Source of the DNA: Plantago elongata
Lineage: Eukaryota; Streptophyta; Magnoliopsida; Lamiales; Plantaginaceae
Direction of reading: 5' to 3'
Length of the DNA: 64,000 nt
NCBI GenBank assembly: GCA_036897095.1
Contig: JAYMSP010000182.1
Span: 1 to 64,000 of the forward strand
This document shows positions 53,861 to 64,000 of this stretch, piece by piece. Under the pieces are notes generated by a model. The model saw only the letters and a list, made by a program, of their open reading frames with translations, was not told the DNA's origin and ran no database searches. The number at the start of each line of letters is the position of its first letter. Positions within the stretch are counted from its first letter, which is position 1. A program made the translations under genes and the position numbers.

Positions 53861-56160
53861 ACGCCTTTTGCTCTCTATAAAATATCACTAAGAATAAAGT
53901 ACGAGACTTATAGTTTTGCCTAACTTTGTAATTATAACTAGTAACTAAGAGAGAAGTATAATCTACCCTTAATAAGTAGTTAGACTATTCTAAGGCTTAT
54001 ATATAGGTCAACGTCTTATTATTCCTGCTTCATTTCTTATACAATTTAGGGCGCATATAAATAGAGCTAGAATACAATAATTTATTAATAACTCCTTTTT
54101 AGTTTACAAATTCATGGAGGGGACTAGAATTTATAAGTATAAGAGTATTATAAAAGTAAGAGATTGCCCTTTAGTATACCGAGTAAGCTCCGTAGGGAAT
54201 TACCCATTACTATTAAAAAATATGCAAGGCTTAATAGTAAAAGATGAGTATGTGCACTAAAAACCTAACCACTATAAAGATACAGAAATAACTATTATAA
54301 CAAATTATATTTTTCTAGATAAAGGGGAGTTACTTATGTTCGAACCTATCTAACACTTATATTAGAGGGGTGCCTTAATTAAAACTTAAGAGAGTAACGA
54401 TAACTAACAATTACACTTAAAGGATGTAAGCTTCCCCTACAGTAAATGTGATTGCTAAGCGCTCCTTAAGGTAGAAGGAGAAATTTTTGCCCTATAATAT
54501 AGTGTGTTTGCCTAGAATTACTTAATTACAAAATACTATGAGACTCTAAGAAGACATGCCTTAAATAATTAGAATAGTCTTATAATCTAGATCTAGTAAT
54601 TTCTAATAAATATATCTAGTCTCTAATAGCAGGAATAAAAATATTTCCCCTTATAATTTTATCGGTGAAAGAGAAGAGCGCATATCTCTATCTAATTAGC
54701 GAAGAGAGTTAAGGGGACTTAATTAAGAAATCTTATACAACTACATTAGTATAGCTAATTATAGGAAATAGTATTAACTTAACAAGTCTTTATCATATTA
54801 TCATAAGATATAACTCTATTTCAGAAAGGGCTGGTACCGCTAAGTTATAGATTAAGTTGCTTTATTCATATAGTAGGGAGGCATTTCTATCTCTTAAGTA
54901 ATGCTCTATAAATAGCATAAGTACTAAATATAGTAACTCTGGTAATATTTACTTATACTTTAATATAATAGAGTAAAACAGTATTCTACGTAGGGATGGG
55001 ATGTGTGTCTTATAAAAAAGTACTTCTAAATTAGTAAGGGAGGGTTATTTAAAACAAATTTATAACGCATGCCCCACTCTTAAATTATAGCGTAAATAGT
55101 GATTGAAAAGAGTATATAAATATATAGCTCCCTTAAGCCTTCATCTAGCGTATTCTATAAGAATATATTTAAAAGAATACTCATACATAACTCAAAAAGT
55201 CTTGATTTAAAGGATACGCATACCCTTTTTAACTTAAGCTATTAAATAATATTTCCTTGGCATAAATAATTTTCTACATTAAAGTATTTTTTTTTATCTA
55301 CGTTAGTCGAGTAAAAGTTTTTTCTCTATACATATCTACCTATTTTTTATAAATTACGTGGGGTATATAGGAAATACTCTTTAAGGTACAACACTTTATT
55401 TGATTATATATAACCCTATTAAAGTAGTAGAGAGAAGGTGGTATTAACTCACGACAGCTACAGCTAAGGGTACTATAGCAAGTGAAGGAGAATCCTATAA
55501 TTGCATCTTATTATCCTAAAGTGTCTTTATTATAAAAACTACACTAAGAGAAGAAAGTTTTCCCCAGCTCACTTAAAGTGTAATTTTAATTAAGCAGTAA
55601 TAGATCTTCTTCCGCTATAAGGCATAGATTCTTAAGGCGTTTGCCTAGAATAAAAGTAAATAAGGAGAGACCTCTCTTTAAACTCTTTTAAATAATAGTA
55701 TACATATAAAACTTCTCTAGTAATCAGGTATATTTCTAAAGTATTTTAAATAAAAATAAATTCTCTCCACTAAGTTATAATTTATAGTACATATGTAAAA
55801 AAGTAAGCAATAAGTTCAGTCACTTCTCTTGTATCATAAAATACTGTTTCTCTAAGAATAATTTAATCCTAATATAATGCATAAATTTCCAAAATATTAA
55901 CTAACTATAATATTAGAAAAGAAAGTAGTAAACCTTTTTCTTTTCTATTAATAAATAGATCTTGATATGCGTAGATAATTTGAAAGAGAAGGGTAACTAG
56001 ATTTAAACAAAAGAGGTTTCTCTATATAAGCGAATAACTTTCAGGACAAGATTTCCTAAAGTTACCTGGAGGCATATATAGTTATATAGTTATAGGATAA
56101 TTACTAGAGAAGCTAGGCGAGTAGAGGGCTTCGGTATACCTACTAGATTAGTGGCTTGCT
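53861..56160. other. TpA-rich, CpA/TpG-poor block (RIP-like), texture A
   Basis: 2.3 kb of TpA-rich DNA with no gene and no recognisable element. It ends at the less depleted island that begins at about 56.16 kb. Confidence 0.6.
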
Positions 56161-56164
56161 ATAG

Positions 56165-56425
56165 ATGGGCTCGAAACCTATGAAATGTGTCACAAAAGAT
56201 CGGAAGATCAGATTCGCAAAATTCCTTCATCTTTTTTCAAAAAGGGCCAAATTGCACCGTGCTTATCAGCGTGAAAGTTTCTTTGGTTTTCATACTTTAC
56301 CCTTTCTTTATTTTCTCATTTTACGTGACCTGCAGTGTAACGAACTATGCAGGCCTTCAAATAATAATAGGGATGAACTTTATTTTAAACCTTTATATTA
56401 TAAAGAAAGTATCTTAATTACCTAG
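56165..56425 (+). CDS. Alternative frame of the 56.2-kb island (86 aa)
   Basis: ATG at 56165, directly after TTGCTATAG, to a TAG at 56423-56425. The product is basic in its first half (KCVTKDRKIRF, FSKRAKLHR) and unrecognised. G is slightly commoner at codon position 2 (15) than at position 1 (13), which argues against this frame. It overlaps 56187-56417 in another frame; at most one is likely real, and both may be remnants. Confidence 0.12.
   Translation: MGSKPMKCVTKDRKIRFAKFLHLFSKRAKLHRAYQRESFFGFHTLPFLYFLILRDLQCNELCRPSNNNRDELYFKPLYYKESILIT
56187..56417 (+). CDS. Candidate small membrane protein or exon in a less mutated island (76 aa)
   Basis: An ATG-to-TAA frame of 76 codons in a patch of about 260 bp that keeps CpA, TpG and CpG inside otherwise TpA-rich DNA. 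The first 24 residues are polar (MSQKIGRSDSQNSF...). The rest contains a strong hydrophobic segment (VLISVKVSLVFILYPFFIF) and a second moderate one (YAGLQIIIGMNFILNLYII). Nineteen codons end in C (TTC, ATC, TAC, AAC), more than C at positions 1 or 2, which favours this frame over the overlapping one from 56165. No family is recognised. It could be a small integral membrane protein, one exon of a transporter, or an unmutated fragment of a larger lost gene. Confidence 0.25.
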   Translation: MSQKIGRSDSQNSFIFFQKGPNCTVLISVKVSLVFILYPFFIFSFYVTCSVTNYAGLQIIIGMNFILNLYIIKKVS

Positions 56426-59400
56426 ATTTTTAAAAGTACCCTATAACATGTTATAGATAGAGATACTATGTTTATCTAAGTAGTTATTTAATGAATATAT
56501 TATTAAGTGAAGAGTAACTAGACCCTAGTTAATAGAGAAGGAGAGTTCTTTCCTTATATCGAAATATTTTTGAAATATGATATAACTACTATAAGAGGAG
56601 GAGAGACTTAGCTGATTATACGTAGATTATTTTATAAACATTAAACACTTGTCTATGCAAGTAACTTCCCCTAAATATCATAGAGGTTTATAAGGAGCAA
56701 GAGTATACTTTCTTTCATACGCGAAGTCTCCGTGAGTTAGGTACAAAGTCTATCTTACGTTACTTTTTCTTTATTATATAAATAATTATCACTTGATAAA
56801 GAGTTGCTTTTGTTATACCTTATATTAATGTGCCCTTTATACCGTATTTCTAGGCATATACCAGGCACATATTTGTAGATTTGATATAGAAAGAGAAAGT
56901 AAGTACTCCCTTATATCTCAAGCAAATTAGATTTGTTAGCCCTTTATTCTATAAGCTTGTCTAAAGTTAAGTAACTAGTTTCTAATGAAATAGTAATAGA
57001 ACCTTTCTTTACACAAGTGTATAGTTTATAGAGAAGAATTCACTATCTTTTTATATGATTTTATATAAAATATTCATTAATTTTTTTAGAAGCTTGTTTA
57101 GATGAAATTTAAATAAATTCAATAAGAAAGGGTAAGATACTTCTTAATGACACCCTCTTTAATAAAGGCTCCTTAGTTACAAGTTAATAAATACATGTAG
57201 GGAAACGGTGCAACTTTCTAATAATACTTTACATAAAGTACAAGCATCTTTCTTTATAAGTTATTCTTCTAAACACTCTTTCTTCTAAAACAAAGTACTT
57301 TATAAAGCTAGAAGTATAGTACACAATTACTTATAAAAGAGGCTTGACTCTAAACTAAAATAGTAAACGCTGAAGAAGTTACGTACCTATTATATTTATT
57401 AAAAGAACTAAGATATGAAAAAGGGTATCTTCTCCTCTAACTCTTATTATGAATGTTTATAATAGTAATATACAGAGCTATTCTCCCTTACGCAGGAAAA
57501 GCTTTAACGTATTAATCCTTAACATATATTCACTAATAAAAGAATTAAGGAACTACTACTGTAAGTATAACTGGAACTTATATTCTTAAAAAGAGTGTCC
57601 CTAGTTATGTATAATTAATAATTATAGGAATACTATATGAGCTCCTTTATTAGTATAATTTAGCGTAAGAAGTGACCTTACCTAGTACTTACCCTTTACT
57701 TAGACTTTTAGATTAATAACTTGTTAGTGAGATCTTGTACTATAACTAATATACAAGTCTTATATTTATAAAATATATCTTCTGAAAGTATACTCTTCTT
57801 CCTCCCTTACTAAATAAATTGAAGCGCGCACCTTTTCTCCTTATATAGCTTATTATTATAAAGAAGGAAATTAATATAGCCTATATTATAGGGGAAGAAT
57901 AGACCTTAATACTATAACTTATAGAAAGCACCTAGTAAATACATATGCTCCCTTAGTAAATAGGGCAAGAGACTAAAAACTATTTGTCTATATCTTATGC
58001 TATAAAAGAGGGTTATATTTACCCTTACTTGTATAATTTTATATAAATATGGTTTCCTTAGAAGGATATTTATATAATAAAAAATTTTCTTAAAAAGGAG
58101 CTATCTTCTTATCTACACTATAAGCTGAAAGAGTGTACGCCTGTAAATCCCTTGTATCTTGCACTAGTTTATCCATAATAAAGGGAGCTGTCTTTCTCCC
58201 CTATGCACTAGTATTAATTTGTAGTTTAATCAAAAATTGTTACATGTGTAAGATATAAATCTTGCTCCACTACTTCATAGTTCACATAGTAATGTACTTT
58301 CTTTATGAGACTTTTTATTTTTTATAAAAATAAAAAAGGAAACTTATATCTAAGGCACTTTTATCTATTAAGTACTTTTGAAGGATGTCTTAATTAGGGA
58401 TAGTACTCTCCTACCGCTTCTCTTAGGTAATATAATATTTGCGTAAAGAGATTAATATGTCTTATGTTACGTACATAAACTAATACTAGTAATTATGTAA
58501 AGACTCCTTTATACTCTTTTGTCCTTTAGGAAAGTGTATTATTACTTTCCTACTATATTTTATATAGATACTTGAGCTTGCTTAAGTTATTAAACAAACA
58601 ATTAAATTATGTGCCCTTACCTTTCGGACTTACTAGAAGGGTCTATTGAAAAACTTGTATTATTTTGTAAATAAGGACTAAGCTTTCTTTAAATTTAAAG
58701 GTACAAATAACATAAGATAAAGAGAATTCTCCTAGAGTAACACATTAGCACTAGTTGTTATTAAGGGTGAATTTTTATTAATTAGCCTCAAAATAGTGTG
58801 CTCTCTTCTATAACTATATAAAGGCGTATACTTAAGGTTACTCAAGCGTAATTATATTATATTATACACACTTATATTATATAATAAAGAGAGCAATTAG
58901 TTCTATATCTTCTATATTATAGCTCTTTGCTTAGGGAAGTAACTCTTAATTTTTATTTTTAATCATGGTATACTATTTATTGTACTAATACGAAGGAGAC
59001 TATTTCTATGCTCTAGATATTTAAGAACATGTCACTTAAGGTCAGAGTACATATCTCTGGGCATTTACTAGTTATTAAAGATTATAGTATTACTTAATAG
59101 AGACTCGAGGTACACTTATTTTATTCTTTTATAAAGGGCTCTAAGTAGCCTAATAATTAGTTAAGCAAGGCACTTGAATACAAAAGATTTACCCCTTCTT
59201 CTGTAGCATATAATGAATACAAACCATCTCTACCATATACTTGTATAGGCTTAAATCTTAATTTAATATATTTTTATAAGAATAAGATACGAACGGCTCC
59301 CTTTTTTAAATTAAAGAGAAAGGCCTTTATAGTATAAAAATGACTCTAGGGTCTCTTTTTATAAGTAAAAGGATAAAATCTTTCAAGTACTTATCACAAG

Positions 59401-62400
59401 GGGTTACTTATGAGGAGGGAAGGATACCCTTCAGACCTACTAGTATATCTAGCAATCTCTCCTTTATAACATATTACTAGTTCTAAGTGACTCCTTTACT
59501 TCTAGGATTTCTTACTACATAAATATGTTATTAAAAGAGGCTTGAGAGTATTCTTATAAGATACATATTTGTAGAATTATGGGCTATCTTAGTATACCCT
59601 TCTTTCTATCTGTAGGTAACTCTTAAGTAGCAGTTATAATATTTTAGTAATAAACACTTCCTTGGGCACATAAGAGAGTCTACATTTGCTTGAATTTATT
59701 TTTGCACTTTAAATTAAATAGGTCTAATAATCTACAGCCTTCTCTAATAATTTACGAAATTTATGCAAGGTATAAAATCCCTTCTGTATACTTGCAAGTA
59801 ACTAGTTATGATTAAACTATTTCAAGAGGTTCCTTAGGTAAGCGCATACTATAGTTTACCCTCTCATATGATAGGGACCTTGCCAAGTAATTATGTCATA
59901 ACAAATATCTAAGTTATAATATTATGGAACCTATCTTAAGTAAGTCTTTTATAGTATTCTCTAAGATATAAGGTTTAAATAAAATTATAAAGTTAGAAAC
60001 TATTTCTTTAAATAAATGTAAGTCTATAAAATAATTTAGATATTATAAGTCCTCTGAAATATGCTTCTTACTTAATATAATAGAAATTGCTTTAATTATG
60101 GTCTAAAGATCATTTTTTCTACAAATATCTTTATTTAAGGGTTTAGGCTACATAAGTATATACTAGAAGTCGATTCTTAAGTACTTCTAAAGGTTATTGG
60201 TTTAAGAGATCTAATAGATAGATTATACGGGAGCCCCTACATACTCTATTATAGTAGTTAGGTATTTGTCTTTATAAAGTAGTTTTGCTTTCTTATGTAT
60301 TACTCTAAATATTTATAAGGGTGTATATCAATCTTCTCTTTAGTAGCATACAAGTTTATTAAGCTAAATATTCTAATACTACCTTATAATATTCAAATAA
60401 TTTACGTACTCGCTTATTAAAGTATAAAGTTATATACTTAAGGTACTCTTCATTATTTATATAATAAAGGGTAACTACTAAAGTATCTTCCCTCTTCTTT
60501 TATAAATATTTAAGGCTTAATTATAATTAATAGTAACTTTCCATATAAATGAAGGTTAGTACCCTATTTCTTTATATAACTATGAGTAATTCCTAAGTAC
60601 TCTTCTCCCCTCTAACTATAATTAAGGAGTAACATAACATTATAAATCTCTGCTATTAAAAATTATGCAATAATTAAAAAGAATCATAAGCCCTTAGCAT
60701 ATAAATAGTATACTTCATCAATTAAAAAGAGTTATATAAAGCGCGTATCTCTTACTACGAGTTACTTTGATAAAGATAGGGGCAGGGTGTCTTCTCACTT
60801 TATAAAAGTAATCACATAGAGTAACTAATAGTGTAATCCTTTCTACTACCCAGTTATAGTCTACCCATAATTAATTATTTCTTAAATATAGCGTGAGAGT
60901 ACTCCCCAATACTTTACTAAAATGTAGAGAATTACTTTTTTTAAGGTATCTTCTTGTTTTAATGACTTGTTTATAAAGATAGTTTATTTAGGAAGGAAGA
61001 AATAACTCTATATTATAGAAAGAGAGTACTCAAGTTTACTAGTAATAAATATTATGTTTTACTAACTATTTCTTTTTTGCTTAAGGGGTAGTCCCTCATT
61101 ATAAGGGATATACCTACATCTCAAATAGCTTCTTAAGCTTTATTTGTTAAAGTATATAAGGACTAATGCTTATATTTTCAAGGCTAAATATGCATAACTA
61201 TTAAGTGAAAGTATATTCTACCCTAGTAATACTCTCTCCAAGGTTTTATACTTATATTATAAAGAATTGTCATAGTTATTAATTACTAGTTAAGTTTTTT
61301 TATTTAATATTAATTGTAATAGTATCTTTTTTTATATCAAGTACAGCCTCTAGACATAACTGCAGTAAAAGGTATCCTATCTCTTTGTAAAATAATAGTA
61401 ATAATTAAGTTATTTAATAACTTAATTATTAAGACACTACATTAGTCCTTAAGGGTAGATACCACATTAGGGTAATTATAACAACTAAAGAGAAAAGAAC
61501 TGCCCCTATTTTCTTATACAAAAATTCCTCGAGTACTTATGAAGCCCAATTACTTAGGTAGATAGTTCTACACTCCGTAGAAATATTATAGAGCTACTAT
61601 AACCAAGTACTAGGTGATTAAGGTTGAGCATTCATCTTCTATTAGAGCAAGTGTATTAACCTTAAAAATTTAATAGAGAAAGAGCAAAGCTTACCCCATA
61701 ACTTAATATAAACTGTGTGACTTATGTTTCAAGATATATTACTATAATTTTAGTACTAGTATAGTAAAGCTCCCTATACAAGCTATTTTTTATAGTTGTC
61801 TCCATTATTAAGATTATTAAGAGGGGCGCGTGTTTACCCCTAAGGATTTTTTAAGTACTCCTTTATAGAAAGAGGATGTTATCTTAACTAATAGATTAGT
61901 ATAGTTATAATATAAAAGTCTTTCATAATTAGCACTATTTATCTAGTTACGTAATTAAGTCATCATTAAGTACTAGGCTATAGTGTGTGTGAAAGGTGTC
62001 CTCTCCTAGGTATACTTATTATCGGTATGTTATACGCCCTATATTAATAAGATTAAAAAGTAAGACAAGGACTATTCCCTAAGATATCTCCTATCATCAA
62101 GCATACTTTTTAGTAATAAGAATTCGTTTCATTGTAAAATAGATTTAATTTAACTAGTTCAGGTTCTTAGTAAGGAAGGGAGCACTTAAGTATTATTTAC
62201 ACCTGTATGTTAAGGATTAGGACTACTATGTAATCTAGAGTATTTTTTTATTAAGCGTGAGTAAGGAAAACTCTTGTTCTATATTATTTAATTATTAAAT
62301 AACTAGTAAAACTTTTATAAGGGAACTTACACCCCTATTATTTGAATTATATAGTCAAAACTTTATGCGCTAACTAGTAATAAAGGAAGAGAGCCCCTAA

Positions 62401-64000
62401 TTTAGTTAAATGATTTACTATAAGTCCTTACTTACATATTTACATAATTATTAAGGGAAAGGCATGTCATTACTTGGTAATAAAGGCTCATCATATAATG
62501 ATGTAAAGATAGGGTAATATCCTCTTACATAAGTAAATAGAGTGTACTAATTTTATCCTTAATTATTTAATTAAAAGAGTGCGCACCTCTACCTTATTAG
62601 TAATCAAGTAACATACCCTTAGAGCTTTTATTATATAGAACTTGTTAACTTTAGTAAATTATTAGGGGCTAATATAGTAAGAGAGCATCCCTCTTCTACA
62701 AATAATTAAGGAATTAAGTTTAAATACCTAAAATATCTAACACATGCCTAAGGTAAATGCCCCTTTATACCCATGAATTATAGCTAATATAGAAGTACTT
62801 ATACCGTAGAGAGTAATTATTTACCCATACAAAATAGTATGATAGAGATATACTTACTAGAGTTATAGCATCCTTTTAGTCATATTGAGCTATTCCCTAA
62901 TGCAAATATTCTTTTATAAGTTAAGTGCGAGGTCTTAAAATCTATAGTAAGATATGAAGTAAGTGCTCTCTTTCTCTTTAAGAAAGGGCATAAATTGTTA
63001 TATTTAAAGGGGGCTCAATACGTAATTACCGTATAAATCTCTTGCTTAAAAAAGTCTGGGAGGGTACACTCACCTCCCTATATTTTAGAAAAGTGTTTAC
63101 TAAAAGGTATGTTACTATACTTGAGAGAACTTATACACCTCTTTTTATATAATTGTGTAAAGACTAATCGTATAGTTAAGGAATACTATACTTTATAATT
63201 ATCCTACAATTTATAAGGAAGAGGGTGTCCTACTACTATCTATTAGAGAGGCCCCTTTTGCTACGGTTTATAGTAGATTTAGTCTTAAAGAGCTCTACAC
63301 AGAGTTACTAGTCTCTTTAAAATACGTAGATTATTAGTTGCTTAGATAAGAGAGTGTTATACTTATACTCTTCCTTTACTAAATATAAATAGTGAGCACT
63401 GGAGAAGAATACCCTTAAATATTTAAGCTTAAGTAAGAGCTCTAAGACTTATGTACCGATCAAATTACTAAAATTACCTTATTTACGCATAGTTTTATAA
63501 GAGAAAGTACTATCATGCCCCTTGTAAAGTATCACTTGTATAAGTAACTACGAGTACTCTCTAGTAGAATTATAAAATCTAATAAGTTAAGTGCATAACA
63601 TAATAAATATCCTGGGGGGAGAAATTTTAAAATTAATAGGCTTTATAAACTCTTTATTAAGATATACGTATACTTGTCTCAACTAATAAAAGGGCTATAG
63701 GGAAAACACATTAATAGAACTATAGATTTATAAGCTTGCTTAGAGTACAAATTAACAAGAGAGAATTACTTTAGGCCCCGTCTTTTATACTATTAAAGTA
63801 ACGCAGAGTCTTGTACACTACAGAGAGTACTTAAGAACACTATTAAGTAGAACTATTTATTAGATAGAGTACAGTATACTTATCACCTTTATACTAGGAA
63901 AGGGAATACCTATTATGAATAGATTTATTACTTGATAAGTCTTAAGCTATAAAATTTCTATTTACGTAAAGTTAAGTACTCTTTATTAAAATACACCTCT
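56426..64000. other. TpA-rich, CpA/TpG-poor block (RIP-like), texture A
   Basis: About 7.6 kb with the strongest texture A character (53 TpA, 4 CpA and 9 TpG in 60001-60300 by hand count). No gene or recognisable element was found. A 33-bp perfect palindrome lies at 61399-61431. The block runs off the right end of the window. Confidence 0.6.
61399..61431. repeat. 33-bp perfect inverted repeat (16-bp arms, 1-nt centre)
   Basis: TAATAATTAAGTTATT, a single T, then its exact reverse complement. It is AT-only except for one G/C pair in each arm. It could extrude as a cruciform or be the scar of an inverted duplication. Confidence 0.7.

Noticed and set aside
56100-56185. A GGCTCGAAACC word at the start of the 56.2-kb island resembling a tRNA T-arm.
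   Set aside because: Upstream sequence does not form a cloverleaf and no 3' acceptor match exists.
1-64000. CRISPR arrays, rRNA genes, telomere repeats and intact transposon or virus-like domains.
   Set aside because: No regular spaced repeats, no conserved rRNA words, no telomeric arrays and no recognisable catalytic motifs were seen on reading both strands.

Overview
This 64-kb window is AT-rich, apparently nuclear eukaryotic DNA in which I cannot support a single complete, intact protein-coding gene. No continuous ATG-started reading frame exceeds about 90 codons. I see no tRNA, rRNA, CRISPR array or telomere repeat. The texture suggests an AT-rich isochore or regional-centromere-like block of a filamentous ascomycete. 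Much of it is poor in CpA/TpG and rich in TpA, the pattern left by repeat-induced point mutation (RIP), and the few short coding-like pieces sit next to plausible 60-63 nt GT-AG introns with CTTAC or CTAAC branch motifs. The taxonomic assignment is an inference.

The window is a mosaic of two textures. Texture A (about 2.4-13.0, 21.8-30.2, 36.2-40.7, 46.0-47.5 and 53.9-64.0 kb) is TpA-rich and CpA/TpG-poor. A hand count over 60001-60300 gives 53 TpA against 13 CpA+TpG. It reads as heavily mutated, now unrecognisable DNA. Texture B (about 0-2.4, 30.2-36.2, 40.7-46.0 and 47.5-53.9 kb) is equally AT-rich but keeps CpA/TpG and has more A- and T-runs. A hand count over 32581-32880 gives 43 TpA against 24 CpA+TpG. 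The stretch 13.0-21.2 kb is mixed. If RIP is the cause, texture A would be former repeats and texture B single-copy DNA that escaped.

Two small islands stand out. At 21.12-21.63 kb a segment of near-normal GC carries a broken coding relic on the minus strand. At 56.16-56.43 kb a less depleted 260-bp patch in texture A is open in two overlapping plus-strand frames. Texture B also holds a few coding-like fragments, the best at 44.50-44.70 kb. Its G residues almost avoid codon position 2, and it has plausible splice sites on both sides. Other structures are an 83-bp inverted-repeat unit, several perfect hairpins, TA microsatellites and short or diverged repeats. No operon, pathway or gene system can be assembled from what is visible.
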